From Bacillota bacterium (GTDB lineage Bacteria; Bacillota; Clostridia; Christensenellales; UMGS416), in NCBI GenBank assembly GCA_023410875.1, contig JAEYPH010000079.1:1-43420 (forward strand): DNA of 43,420 nt. Direction: 5' to 3'. The position numbers and the translations under genes are program-made. Position 1 is the first letter of the stretch, and each line of letters opens with the position of its first letter. The notes beneath the pieces are model-generated. The model ran no database searches. It worked only from the letters and a program-made list of their open reading frames with translations, and had not been told where the DNA came from. Shown one piece after another: positions 15,006 through 24,166 of this stretch.

Positions 15006-16088
15006 ATGGCTCAAAGAACACCGCTCTACGACAACCACGTGCGCGCCGGCGGCCGCATAGTGGATTTCGCCGGCTGGGATCTGCCGGTGCAGTATTCCGG
15101 CATCCTGGCCGAACACCGGGCCGTGCGCGGCGCGGCGGGGCTGTTCGATGTAAGCCACATGGGCGAGATCGCCGTGACCGGCCCGCAGGCGCTGGCCGCG
15201 CTGCAGCATCTTGTCACCAACGATCTGGCATCCATGAAGCCCGGCGATGCCCGTTACAGCCCCATGTGCTATGCCGACGGCGGCACCGTGGACGATCTGC
15301 TGGTCTATCTGCGCAGGCAGGACGATTATCTGGTCGTCGTCAACGCGTCCAACAAGGACAAGGACTTCCAGTGGATGCTGGAGAACAACCCATATAACGC
15401 CGATATCCGCGACGTCAGCGCCCAGTGGGCGCAACTGGCGCTGCAGGGCCCAAGAGCCCAGGACATTTTGAGAAAGCTCATCGACGGTTCCGTGCTTCCC
15501 GTGAAAAACTATACCTTTACCGAGCACGCCCTGCTGGGCGCGCCGTGCATCCTATCGCGCACCGGCTACACCGGTGAGGATGGCTTTGAGCTCTACTGCC
15601 CGCCGGCCACCGCGCCTGCGCTGTGGGGCGCGCTGCTGGAGGCGGGCGAGGAGCACGGGCTGATCCCGTGCGGGCTTGGGGCCCGCGACACGCTGCGCCT
15701 GGAGGCGGCCATGCCGTTGTACGGCCACGAGCTGACCGCGGAAATAACTCCGCTGGAGGCAGTTCTGGGCCGCTTCGTCAAGCTGGACAAGGCCGACTTT
15801 ATTGGCCGTGAAGCGTTGCTGGCCCAGAAGGAAGCGGGTTTAAAGCGCAAACGAGTGGGCCTGGAGCTGCTGGACCGGGGCATTGCCCGCGAAGGCGCTA
15901 CGGTGCTGGCCGGTGAGCAAGCCGTGGGCCATGTGACCAGCGGCACGATGGCGCCGTGGCTCAACCGCACCATCGCCATGGCCCTCGTGCCGCCGGGGCT
16001 GGCTGCCGAGGGCACGGAACTCCAAGTGGACGTGCGCGGTCGCAAGATTCCCGCCAAGGTTGTCAAGTTACCATTTTATAAGCGATAG
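15006..16088 (+). CDS. gcvT: Glycine cleavage system aminomethyltransferase (T protein)
   Basis: Releases ammonia from the aminomethyl-lipoyl H protein and passes the one-carbon unit to tetrahydrofolate. 360 residues. TPLYDNHVRAGGRIVDFAGW and DVSHMGEIAVTG are the conserved T-protein N-terminus; LSRTGYTGEDGFELYCP and GLGARDTLRLEAAMPLYGHE form the folate site; VTSGTMAPWLNRTIAMA lies in the C-terminal barrel. TAGGAGGGG precedes ATG 15006. First gene of a four-gene operon under riboswitch control. Confidence 0.96.
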   Translation: MAQRTPLYDNHVRAGGRIVDFAGWDLPVQYSGILAEHRAVRGAAGLFDVSHMGEIAVTGPQALAALQHLVTNDLASMKPGDARYSPMCYADGGTVDDLLVYLRRQDDYLVVVNASNKDKDFQWMLENNPYNADIRDVSAQWAQLALQGPRAQDILRKLIDGSVLPVKNYTFTEHALLGAPCILSRTGYTGEDGFELYCPPATAPALWGALLEAGEEHGLIPCGLGARDTLRLEAAMPLYGHELTAEITPLEAVLGRFVKLDKADFIGREALLAQKEAGLKRKRVGLELLDRGIAREGATVLAGEQAVGHVTSGTMAPWLNRTIAMALVPPGLAAEGTELQVDVRGRKIPAKVVKLPFYKR

Positions 16089-16106
16089 AAAATAGGAGGA
16101 GCAGCC

Positions 16107-16481
16107 ATGAACGTCCCCGCCAATCTGCAATACTCCAAGGATCACGAATGGGTGCTGTTGAATGCCGATGGAACCGCCACGGTGGGCATCACCGACTACG
16201 CCCAGGACGCGCTGGGTGACATCGTCTACGTGGAACTGCCCGCCCTGGGGCCGGTGGACGCCGGCGCGCAGGTCAGCTCCGTGGAATCGGTCAAAGCCGT
16301 CAGCGATATCCTGTGCCCGGTGTCCGGCGAGATCACCGAAGTCAACTCCGAATTGGAGAGCGCCCCCGAGAAACTCAACGCCGAGCCCTACGGCACGTGG
16401 ATTTTCAAGCTGACCGGCGTGAGCGCCGGCGAGCTCATGGACGCGGCGGCCTATGAGCGCTTCCTGGCGCAAGAGGGCTGA
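16107..16481 (+). CDS. gcvH: Glycine cleavage system H protein
   Basis: Lipoylated shuttle carrying the aminomethyl group between P, T and L proteins. 124 residues. The lipoylation site is Lys63 in SVESVKAVSD, and the family blocks YSKDHEWVLL and LGDIVYVELP are present. AGGAGGAG precedes the start. No lipoate ligase or dihydrolipoamide dehydrogenase gene is in the window, so these must be encoded elsewhere. Confidence 0.97.
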   Translation: MNVPANLQYSKDHEWVLLNADGTATVGITDYAQDALGDIVYVELPALGPVDAGAQVSSVESVKAVSDILCPVSGEITEVNSELESAPEKLNAEPYGTWIFKLTGVSAGELMDAAAYERFLAQEG

Positions 16482-16485
16482 GGGC

Positions 16486-17823
16486 ATGGGATACATACCG
16501 CACACCGCCGCAGACCAGCGCAAGATGCTGGACGCACTGGGCTTGGATTCGGTGGATCAGCTCTTCGACAGCCTGCCTCCGGAAGTCCGGCTGAACCGGC
16601 CTTTGGACCTGCCCCAGGGCAAGACCGAGATGGAGACCCTGGACGCCATGGAGGCTATGGCCGGGCGCAACACGCGCTTTGCGACGATATTCCGTGGCGC
16701 GGGCAGCTACAACCGCTACATTCCTTCGGTCGTGGGCAGCATTGTGAGCCGGAGTGAGTTCTACACAGCCTACACGCCCTATCAGCCGGAGACCAGCCAG
16801 GGCATCCTGCAGGCCATCTTTGAATACCAGACGATGATCTGCGAGCTGACCGGCATGGACGCCTCCAACGCCTCGGTGTACGACGGCGCCACGTCGGCCT
16901 ACGAGGCCATCGCGATGTGCGTGGACGGCAGACGCCGCCGCGCGGTCTTGAGCGCCGCGTGCCACCCTCAGACGATAGAGGTCGTGCGCACGTGGTGCGC
17001 CGCCGCCGGCGTGGAGCTGGCGCTGTGCCCGCTGAAGGACGGCCATACCGATATGGAACAGCTGGCCGCCCTGTGCGACGCCGCCACCGCCTGCGTGCTC
17101 GTGCAGCAGCCCAACTTCCTGGGTCTGCTGGAGGATGTGGCCGCTGTGGAGCAGGCCGCCCACGGCGCGGGCGCCAAGCTGATCCTGAGTTGCGAACCCG
17201 TCTCGCTGGGCGCGCTGCGCACGCCGGGGGAGTGGGGCGCCGACATCGCCATAGGCGACGGCCAGGGTCTGGGTAACCCGATGAACTTCGGTGGGCCGGG
17301 CTTGGGCTTTATGACATGCCGCGAGGCCATGCAGCGCAAGCTGCCCGGCCGCATCGTCGGCGAGACCGTGGACCATGAGGGACACCGGGGTTATGTGCTG
17401 ACGCTGCAGGCCCGTGAGCAGCACATCCGCCGGGAGAAGGCATCCAGCAATATCTGCTCCAACCAGGCGCTCAACGCGCTGGCCGCGGCGGTCTACATGA
17501 GCGCCATGGGGCCCGAGGGACTGGCCGAGGCCGCCAACCTGAGTTGCCAGCGCGCCCACGAGGTGGCTGCCGCCATCGCAGCGCTGCCGGGCTTCCGCCT
17601 CAAGCACAGCGGGCCGTTCTTCCAGGAATTCGTCATTGAGAGCGACGTTCCGCCGGAACGCATTGAGGCGGCTCTGGTCGCAAAGAACATCCTGCCCGGT
17701 CTGCCGCTGGAGCACGTTCTTGGTAAGGACTATGCCAACTGCACGCTGTGGTGCGCCACCGAGCGCACGACGCAAGCTGATATCGCTAAGTTGGTGTCGG
17801 CGCTTAAGGAGGTGGCCCAATGA
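16486..17823 (+). CDS. gcvPA: Glycine dehydrogenase (decarboxylating) subunit 1
   Basis: N-terminal half of the split P protein, 445 residues. MGYIPHTAADQRKMLDALG and GAGSYNRYIPSVVGSI are the conserved opening; YTPYQPETSQGILQAIFEYQ and GPGLGFMTCRE follow. It lacks the PLP lysine, which is in subunit 2, and pairs with it to decarboxylate glycine. The gene starts four bases after gcvH, and its TGA overlaps the ATG of gcvPB, so the two subunits are translationally coupled. Confidence 0.96.
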   Translation: MGYIPHTAADQRKMLDALGLDSVDQLFDSLPPEVRLNRPLDLPQGKTEMETLDAMEAMAGRNTRFATIFRGAGSYNRYIPSVVGSIVSRSEFYTAYTPYQPETSQGILQAIFEYQTMICELTGMDASNASVYDGATSAYEAIAMCVDGRRRRAVLSAACHPQTIEVVRTWCAAAGVELALCPLKDGHTDMEQLAALCDAATACVLVQQPNFLGLLEDVAAVEQAAHGAGAKLILSCEPVSLGALRTPGEWGADIAIGDGQGLGNPMNFGGPGLGFMTCREAMQRKLPGRIVGETVDHEGHRGYVLTLQAREQHIRREKASSNICSNQALNALAAAVYMSAMGPEGLAEAANLSCQRAHEVAAAIAALPGFRLKHSGPFFQEFVIESDVPPERIEAALVAKNILPGLPLEHVLGKDYANCTLWCATERTTQADIAKLVSALKEVAQ

Positions 17824-19268
17824 GAAGCTCTCTGCCTTTGATCTTTGAGCGCTCGGTGGAGGGCCGCCGCTGCGCGGCGCTGCCCGCCGCCCAAAACGCC
17901 GCAGCCACGCTGGACGGCACTTTCCTGCGCCAGAGCAAGCCCGCGCTGCCCCAGGTGGCCGAGGTGGATCTCGTGCGCCACTACACGGCCCTGAGCCGCC
18001 GCGCCCACGGCGTGGACACCGGCTTTTATCCCTTGGGTTCCTGCACGATGAAGTACAATCCCAAGGTCAACGAGGAGGCAGCGGCGCTGGCAGGCTTCGC
18101 CTGCATTCATCCATTACAACCCGAGAACACGGTGCAGGGCTGTCTGGAGGTGCTGCACACGCTGCAGGGCTGGCTGTGTGAGGTGACCGGCATGGACGCC
18201 GTGAGCCTGCAGCCGGCGGCCGGCGCCCACGGCGAGTGGACCGGCATCTGCATGATCAAGGCCTATCATGCTGCCTGTGGCGACGCCAAGCGCACGCGCA
18301 TCCTGGTGCCGGACTCCGCCCACGGCACCAACCCCGCCAGCGCCGCTGTGGCCGGATATGAGGTTGTGACAATCCCCAGCGACGCCAGCGGCGGCGTGGA
18401 TCTGGAGGCTTTGAAAGCTGCCGCCGACGACACGGTGGCCGCGCTGATGCTGACCAACCCCAGCACCTTGGGCCTGTTCGAGAGCAACATCACGGCCATC
18501 GCCGACATCGTGCACGACGCCGGCGGTTTGCTCTACTATGACGGGGCCAACCTGAACGCGATCATGGGCCATGTGCGCCCCGGCGACATGGGTTTCGACG
18601 TGATGCACCTGAACCTGCACAAGACCTTCTCCACGCCCCACGGCGGCGGCGGACCCGGCGCGGGACCTGTGGGCTGCTGCGCGGCGCTGGAGCCTTTTTT
18701 GCCCCGCCCCGTGGCCGCCCGCCGAGAGGACGGCAGCTATTATCTGGACTTCGACCGCCCCCAGAGCATCGGCCGCGTCAAGAGCTTCCACGGCAACTTT
18801 GGCGTGCTGGTGCGGGCGCTGACCTACATGATCAGCCTGGGCGGGGAAGGGCTCAAGGCCGCCAGCGACGCCGCAGTGCTCAACGCCAACTACATGCGCG
18901 TGCGCCTCAAGGACGCCTATCAGATGCCCTATGACCGCGTGTGCATGCACGAGTTCGTGCTCAGCGCCGAGGAACTCAAGAAGACCACCGGTGTATCGGC
19001 TATGGACGTGGCCAAGAAACTGCTGGACTACGGCATCCACCCGCCGACGATGTACTTCCCGCTGATCGTGCACGAGGCGCTGATGATAGAGCCCACCGAG
19101 ACCGAATCGGTGGAAACGCTGGATTATGCCGTGCAGGTGCTGCTGGAAATCGCCGCGCTGGCCCACACTGAACCCGAAGCGCTGCATGCTGCACCGCTCA
19201 ACACGCCGGTGGGCCGGCTGGACGAGGTGGCTGCCGCCCGTAAGCCAAAGCTGCGGTGGAGAAAGTAA
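17820..19268 (+). CDS. gcvPB: Glycine dehydrogenase (decarboxylating) subunit 2
   Basis: PLP-bearing half of P protein, 482 residues. GFYPLGSCTMKYNPK, QPAAGAHGEWTG, DSAHGTNPASA and the Schiff-base region HLNLHKTFSTPHGGGGPG (Lys268) are all present. With gcvPA it decarboxylates glycine and loads the aminomethyl group on GcvH. It starts within the gcvPA stop codon and ends the operon before the hairpin at 19289. Confidence 0.97.
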   Translation: MRSSLPLIFERSVEGRRCAALPAAQNAAATLDGTFLRQSKPALPQVAEVDLVRHYTALSRRAHGVDTGFYPLGSCTMKYNPKVNEEAAALAGFACIHPLQPENTVQGCLEVLHTLQGWLCEVTGMDAVSLQPAAGAHGEWTGICMIKAYHAACGDAKRTRILVPDSAHGTNPASAAVAGYEVVTIPSDASGGVDLEALKAAADDTVAALMLTNPSTLGLFESNITAIADIVHDAGGLLYYDGANLNAIMGHVRPGDMGFDVMHLNLHKTFSTPHGGGGPGAGPVGCCAALEPFLPRPVAARREDGSYYLDFDRPQSIGRVKSFHGNFGVLVRALTYMISLGGEGLKAASDAAVLNANYMRVRLKDAYQMPYDRVCMHEFVLSAEELKKTTGVSAMDVAKKLLDYGIHPPTMYFPLIVHEALMIEPTETESVETLDYAVQVLLEIAALAHTEPEALHAAPLNTPVGRLDEVAAARKPKLRWRK

Positions 19269-19288
19269 CCTAGCTGTCACATAGCCAT

Positions 19289-19322
19289 CAAAGAATCTCC
19301 CATTGGGGGATTCTTTGCTTTA
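19289..19322 (+). terminator. Terminator of the gcv operon
   Basis: A 13-bp stem (CAAAGAATCTCCC with GGGGGATTCTTTG, one G-T pair) and a 3-nt loop, followed by a weak CTTTAT tract. Confidence 0.75.
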
Positions 19323-19338
19323 TATGCAAACGCGGAGA

Positions 19339-19367
19339 TTGACAGCCGATGGCTGCCATGGAATGAT
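19339..19367 (+). promoter_or_regulatory. Promoter of the kinase-fold gene pair
   Basis: Perfect TTGACA (19339-19344), 17-bp spacer, AATGAT (19362-19367, four of six). Confidence 0.6.
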
Positions 19368-19397
19368 GGTATGGCAAAACAAAGCAAAGGAGAACGC

Positions 19398-20471
19398 ATG
19401 ACCTATCACGAGGTCGCTCTAATCGCTGAAGCACATTTGCTCCCACGGATATCGGAACTGTACGGGTTACATGGCTATGAGATCAAACAGGTTCAGCCCC
19501 ATGACGGTGGACGGAATCTCGTTTATACCTGTGACAAAGAGGGGGCCGGCGCGAAAATCATCCGCATCGCTTTCCTGAAAGACAGGAGCCGGGAGGACCT
19601 GCTGGGCGAAGTGGAGTACATCCGGTACTTGCATGACCATGGAGCCAGCGTATCCAACGCCATCTCCTCCTGCAACGGGAATCTGCTGGAAGAGATCGCC
19701 CACGAAGGCCACCCCCTGTTTGTCTGCGTCTTTGAAAAGGCCAAAGGGAAACTGCTCGTGGACAATCACTACCGGTATCGGGAAGGCGTTCCGCTCACCG
19801 AGTATTTCTATAACTGCGGCAAAGTCCTGGGGAAGATGCATCATCTGTCCAAGGAGTATAAGCCTGTTCATCGCCGCTATGACTTCTTTGAAAAATACAA
19901 TGCAGGCTATATCGACCAACTGATACCCGGCTCGCTACCTCTGCTCAAGGAGAAGCTGGTTCATCTGTTGAAAACACTTGAGGGATTGGACAAGAATCGC
20001 GAATCATTTGGCATGGTCCACTTTGATTACAGCGACGGGAACTATATGATCGATTTTGAGACCGGGCAGATCACGGCGTTCGATTTCGACAATTCCTGCT
20101 TCTGCTGGTATTTGTACGACCTGGCAAATCTCTGGACCCATGGCGTGGGGTGGGTACAGTATGAGCGGGACGCCGGAAAGCGCAATCATTTTATGGAGGG
20201 TTACTTTAAAACAGTCCTAGAAGGATATCGATCCGAGACCGGGATCGCAGATTCGATGTTGGAACTGATGCCCTTGTTTATCCAAGTGACCCTCATGGAG
20301 AGCATTGTAGACGCGTTCGAGGTGATGCGGAACAATGGGGAAGACCCGGCATGCGACGAGGGGCTGTCGTATGTGATCAAGTGCATGGAAGACGATATCC
20401 CGTGCGAGGGTTTCTTCCATGAGATCTACTCGTGTGAGCAGCCCTTCGAGTGTGAGGCGCGAAGTATATAA
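19398..20471 (+). CDS. Aminoglycoside/choline-kinase-fold phosphotransferase
   Basis: 357 residues of the APH/HSK2 (protein-kinase-like) fold. The catalytic loop is HFDYSDGN (His208, Asp210, Asn215; the Brenner motif HxDxxxxN) and the metal motif is AFDFDN (Asp229, Asp231), followed by WYLYDLANLW, as in SrkA/HSK2-type and CotS-like kinases. It is therefore likely an active small-molecule or protein kinase, with unknown substrate. AAAGGAG at 19386-19392 supports ATG 19398. Base composition is visibly richer in A+T than the gcv and pnp genes around it, which suggests horizontal acquisition. It is followed, 32 bases on, by a second kinase-fold gene. Confidence 0.8.
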   Translation: MTYHEVALIAEAHLLPRISELYGLHGYEIKQVQPHDGGRNLVYTCDKEGAGAKIIRIAFLKDRSREDLLGEVEYIRYLHDHGASVSNAISSCNGNLLEEIAHEGHPLFVCVFEKAKGKLLVDNHYRYREGVPLTEYFYNCGKVLGKMHHLSKEYKPVHRRYDFFEKYNAGYIDQLIPGSLPLLKEKLVHLLKTLEGLDKNRESFGMVHFDYSDGNYMIDFETGQITAFDFDNSCFCWYLYDLANLWTHGVGWVQYERDAGKRNHFMEGYFKTVLEGYRSETGIADSMLELMPLFIQVTLMESIVDAFEVMRNNGEDPACDEGLSYVIKCMEDDIPCEGFFHEIYSCEQPFECEARSI

Positions 20472-20503
20472 TCGTTGATGTTCGCGATACAGAGGTGAAG
20501 AAG

Positions 20504-21391
20504 TTGAACTTCCAGGATATATTCCCCTGTGAAAGAATCCTGAACATAGAAGAATTGTCGCCGGGCTATGATGACCACGCCAGCGATGTTTGGCGCGTGA
20601 AAACGGATAAGCGTGATGTGATCGTCCGCGCGTCGGGAATACCGGACATTGCGTGCGCAAGTGCTTTTTTCAGGAGCCTGAATCTTCTGTTTGGCTTTGA
20701 TCCAAAAAATGTTTCCGCGATGGAAGCCATTCATCATACTTTGTCCGCACTCAATGCGTTCACCTATCCCAAAATACTTGAGATACATGAAATGGACAGA
20801 GCCTATGCCGTTGTCGAATTACTGCACGGTACAACTCTAAAATCCTTTAAGGGATTGTCCGACGATGAGCTTAGAAAGTTTGGGAGGGACTTGGCTAAAG
20901 TTCATAGCTGCAAGTTCGATTACTGGGGCAATCCCGCAGGCACGTTTGCGGTTGAAATGGATCAAGTGAATAGCCATGCAGCACGTTGCATGAAAAGGAT
21001 CGTCGATGCGTTTTATCTGGACAACCGGAAGATCGTTGATTATCTGCCTGTAATGGAGCGTATTCTCCGTGATGCTCCTGCCCCTGAGTATTGCTCCTTC
21101 GTGCTTTTTGATATTGACCCGACACAATTTCTTGTCGATCGTGGGGTCATCACAGGCTTGGTCGATACCGAGGCTTATGTCATAGCGCCGAGAGAGTTTG
21201 ATTTGATTGCCCTGGAATATGTGTTGGACAGCCGTTCAGCGAAGCTCCTGTCTGAGGGATACGAAACGATCTTAGCTCTGCCGGACTTGAAGCCGGTCAG
21301 AACTGTTTATCGTTATTTGTGCCGGTTGATAGAGATTCAAGGTGACGATGATATGGACGACTGGTTGGTGCAGCCTAGCTTGTTCGGTTGA
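20504..21391 (+). CDS. Phosphotransferase-fold protein with altered catalytic loop
   Basis: 295 residues with the same overall APH-like pattern: an N-terminal lobe (SDVWRVKTDKRDVIVRASG), a hinge (YAVVELLHGTTLKSFKGL), then a catalytic-loop region FDIDPTQFLVD. Aligned to HGDLHPGNILVD, the loop keeps Asp203 but has Leu for His and Gln208 for Asn. A later Asp (GLVDTE, Asp221) could be the metal ligand. It may be a weak, divergent or inactive kinase. The start is taken as TTG 20504 behind AGAGGTGA; GTG 20495 in the same frame is an alternative. Low G+C like its upstream neighbour, with which it probably forms an operon. Confidence 0.65.
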   Translation: MNFQDIFPCERILNIEELSPGYDDHASDVWRVKTDKRDVIVRASGIPDIACASAFFRSLNLLFGFDPKNVSAMEAIHHTLSALNAFTYPKILEIHEMDRAYAVVELLHGTTLKSFKGLSDDELRKFGRDLAKVHSCKFDYWGNPAGTFAVEMDQVNSHAARCMKRIVDAFYLDNRKIVDYLPVMERILRDAPAPEYCSFVLFDIDPTQFLVDRGVITGLVDTEAYVIAPREFDLIALEYVLDSRSAKLLSEGYETILALPDLKPVRTVYRYLCRLIEIQGDDDMDDWLVQPSLFG

Positions 21392-21425
21392 ACCGTGTAC
21401 GCCGGAACAGAACCGATACAAAAAC

Positions 21426-21454
21426 TTTACAATTTCCGCACTGCGTGCTATACT
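21426..21454 (+). promoter_or_regulatory. Promoter of rpsO
   Basis: TTTACA (21426-21431), 17-bp spacer, TATACT (21449-21454) with the extended -10 TG at 21446-21447. Start near 21461. Confidence 0.8.
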
Positions 21455-21460
21455 ACCCAT

Positions 21461-21547
21461 CGCGTATGGAACCGTGATCTCGGTTTGGCGATTCTCCAAC
21501 GCCTTACTGAGACACAGGCGATTGCGACAGAACAAGGAGGAATTTTC
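21461..21547 (+). promoter_or_regulatory. 5' leader of rpsO, possible S15 autoregulatory site
   Basis: The predicted leader is about 87 bases, longer than needed for initiation, and contains complementary stretches such as GGCGATTCTCCAACGCC. S15 is known to repress its own mRNA in several bacteria through unrelated leader structures. Regulation here is inferred from family knowledge only. Confidence 0.3.
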
Positions 21548-21811
21548 ATGGACAAGACCCAGAAGACTGAAATCATCGAAAAACACAAGCTCCACGACGG
21601 AGACACAGGTTCGCCGGAAGTGCAGATCGCTCTGCTGACCGAGCGCATCAACCACCTCAACGAGCACCTGAAGATCCACAAGATGGATCACCACTCCCGT
21701 CGCGGCCTGCTGATGATGGTTGGTCAGCGCCGTGGCCTGCTCAACTATCTGCGTGACACCGACATCGAGCGTTACCGCGCCATCGTCAAGGCTTTGGAAC
21801 TGAGAAAGTAA
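21548..21811 (+). CDS. rpsO: 30S ribosomal protein S15
   Basis: 87 residues. DGDTGSPEVQIALLTERINHL and HHSRRGLLMMVGQRRGLLNY are near-invariant in S15, which binds 16S rRNA at the central-domain three-way junction. AAGGAGG directly precedes ATG 21548. The rpsO-pnp order is widespread in bacteria. Confidence 0.98.
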   Translation: MDKTQKTEIIEKHKLHDGDTGSPEVQIALLTERINHLNEHLKIHKMDHHSRRGLLMMVGQRRGLLNYLRDTDIERYRAIVKALELRK

Positions 21812-21818
21812 TGTAAAC

Positions 21819-21853
21819 GCGGCGGAGCCCCCCGGGGGTTCCGCCGCTGTTTT
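21819..21853 (+). terminator. Hairpin terminator/attenuator between rpsO and pnp
   Basis: GCGGCGGA...CCCC stem pairing with GGGG...TCCGCCGC (21819-21847) followed by TGTTTT. Confidence 0.8.
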
Positions 21854-22048
21854 GCCCTTGTGCAGGTATGAAACCCAGCTCGGATCATACATACTAAAAA
21901 GAACCCGCGCCGCCGCGTTCCAAGGATGGAACCGGGCGCCTTCGCCATTTTTGCACCTAAGACATTTGGCAAATAATGGCATTTGCGCTTTACCGCAGCG
22001 CCAGACAGCGGATTTGCATTCGGATATACAAAAGAAAGGGAGATAAAA

Positions 22049-24166
22049 ATGAACAAAATCTATGAAATGGACCTGGCCGGGCGAAAGCTCGTCGTGGAGA
22101 CCGGGAAATATGCCGGCCAAGCCAACGGCTCTTGCCTGCTGCGCTGCGGTGACACGGCGCTGCTGGTGACGGCCACAGCCTCGGACAAGCCCCGCGATGG
22201 CATCGACTTCTTCCCGCTTAGCTGCGAATACGAAGCCAAGATGTATTCCGTGGGCAAGATCCCCGGTGGCTACATCAAGCGCGAAGGCCGCCCGCCGGAA
22301 AAGAGCATTCTGACCAGCCGCCTGATCGACCGCCCCTTGCGCCCGCTGTTCCCCAAGGATTTCCGCAACGACGTGCAGGTCGTGGCCACGGTTCTTTCCG
22401 TTGATACCGACATCCCGCCGGATGTGTACGCGATGATCGGCTCCTCCATCGCTCTGAGCATTTCTGACATTCCCTTCGCCGGCCCCACGGGCAGCGTCGT
22501 CGTGGGCCTGGTGGATGGCAAGTTCATCATCAACCCCGATTCCGAGCAGCGCGAAGTCAGCCTCATGCATCTGGTCGTCAGCGGCACCCGCGACGCCGTG
22601 ATGATGGTGGAAGCCGGCGCCAACGGCGTCAGCGAGCAGACGATGCTGGAAGCCATTCTGTTCGCCCACGAGGAGATCAAGAAGCAGGTCGCCTTCATTG
22701 ACGGCATCGTCGCCGAGATCGGCCTGCCCAAATTCAGCTATCCCGCCCACGCCATGGACCCGGAAGTGGACGCCGCTGTGCGCGCCTTTGCCTTTGACAA
22801 GTGCGTCTGGGCGCTGGACACCGATTCCCGCGAGGAGCGCCAGGCCCGCGACAAGCAGGTCTCCGATGAGGTGCAGGCCCACTTCGCCGAGCAGTTCCCC
22901 GGCAAGCAGGGTGACATCGCCGACAGCCTGTATTACATCACCAAGGAAATCGTCCGCCGCAAGATCGTGCGCGAGGGCAAGCGCCCCGACGGCCGCGGCC
23001 TCACGGACATCCGCCCCATCTGGTGCGAGACCGGTATCCTCAAGCGCACCCACGGTTCCGGCGTGTTCACCCGCGGCCAGACCCAGGTGCTCACGATCGC
23101 GACGCTGGGCTCCATCTCCGAAGTGCAGCGTCTGGACGACATCACCGATGAAGACACCAAGCGCTATATGCACCACTACAACATGCCGCCCTACAGCACT
23201 GGCGAGGCCAAGCCCATGCGCGGCGCGGGCCGCCGCGAGATCGGCCACGGCGCGCTGGCTGAGCGGGCTCTGTTGCCTGTGATCCCCAGTGATACCGAGT
23301 TCCCCTACGCCATCCGTCTGGTCAGCGAGGTCATCTCCTCCAACGGCTCCACGTCCCAGGCCAGCGTGTGCGGCAGCACCCTGGCGCTGATGGACGCCGG
23401 CGTGCCCATCAAGGCCCCGGTGGCCGGCGTGGCCATGGGCCTCATTAAGGACACCGAGAACGACCAGATCGCCGTACTGACCGATATCCAGGGCCTGGAA
23501 GACTTCCTGGGCGATATGGATTTCAAGGTGGCCGGCACCCGCGATGGCATCACCGCCATCCAGATGGACATCAAGATCAAGGGCATCGACCGCGCCGTTC
23601 TCGAGAGCGCGCTGGAGCAGGCCCGCGTGGGCAGGCTGTACATTCTGGACAAGATGCTGGAAACGATCAAGGAGCCCAAGGCTGATCTGTCGCCCTACGC
23701 GCCCAAGATCATCCAGTTCGCCATCGACCCCGACAAGATCCGCGAGGTCATCGGCCCCGGAGGCAAGATGATCAACAAGATCATCGACGAGACCGGCGTC
23801 AAGATCGACATCGAGGACGACGGCCGCGTGTTCATCGCGTCCTCTGATCAAGCCTCCGGCGCCAAGGCCAAGGCCATGATCGACGCCATCGTCAAGGTCA
23901 TCCAGGTCGGCGAAGTGTACTTCGGCACCGTCGTGCGCATCATGCCCTTCGGCGCCTTCGTGGAGCTGCTGCCCGGCAAGGACGGCATGGTGCACATCTC
24001 CCGTCTGGCCAACCAGCGCGTCAACAAGGTGGAGGACGAGGTCAACATCGGCGACAAGATCCTCGTCAAGGTCATCGAGATAGACGCCCAGGGCCGCGTG
24101 AACCTGAGCCGCAAGGAGCTGCTGGCCGACGAGAAGCGCATGAAGGAAGAGCTGGCCAACGGCTAA
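22049..24166 (+). CDS. pnp: Polyribonucleotide nucleotidyltransferase (PNPase)
   Basis: 3'-to-5' phosphorolytic exoribonuclease, 705 residues, acting as a trimer in mRNA decay. Two RNase PH domains (about 10-230 and 310-540; FFPLSCEYEAKMYSVGKIPG, GTRDGITAIQMDIKIKG), a KH domain (about 555-615; REVIGPGGKMINKIIDE) and an S1 domain (about 620-690; GEVYFGTVVRIMPFGAFVEL) are in the usual order. AAAGGGAG precedes ATG 22049. The spacer to rpsO (about 195 bases past the hairpin) shows no clear promoter, so read-through or leader-based control is possible. Confidence 0.97.
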   Translation: MNKIYEMDLAGRKLVVETGKYAGQANGSCLLRCGDTALLVTATASDKPRDGIDFFPLSCEYEAKMYSVGKIPGGYIKREGRPPEKSILTSRLIDRPLRPLFPKDFRNDVQVVATVLSVDTDIPPDVYAMIGSSIALSISDIPFAGPTGSVVVGLVDGKFIINPDSEQREVSLMHLVVSGTRDAVMMVEAGANGVSEQTMLEAILFAHEEIKKQVAFIDGIVAEIGLPKFSYPAHAMDPEVDAAVRAFAFDKCVWALDTDSREERQARDKQVSDEVQAHFAEQFPGKQGDIADSLYYITKEIVRRKIVREGKRPDGRGLTDIRPIWCETGILKRTHGSGVFTRGQTQVLTIATLGSISEVQRLDDITDEDTKRYMHHYNMPPYSTGEAKPMRGAGRREIGHGALAERALLPVIPSDTEFPYAIRLVSEVISSNGSTSQASVCGSTLALMDAGVPIKAPVAGVAMGLIKDTENDQIAVLTDIQGLEDFLGDMDFKVAGTRDGITAIQMDIKIKGIDRAVLESALEQARVGRLYILDKMLETIKEPKADLSPYAPKIIQFAIDPDKIREVIGPGGKMINKIIDETGVKIDIEDDGRVFIASSDQASGAKAKAMIDAIVKVIQVGEVYFGTVVRIMPFGAFVELLPGKDGMVHISRLANQRVNKVEDEVNIGDKILVKVIEIDAQGRVNLSRKELLADEKRMKEELANG

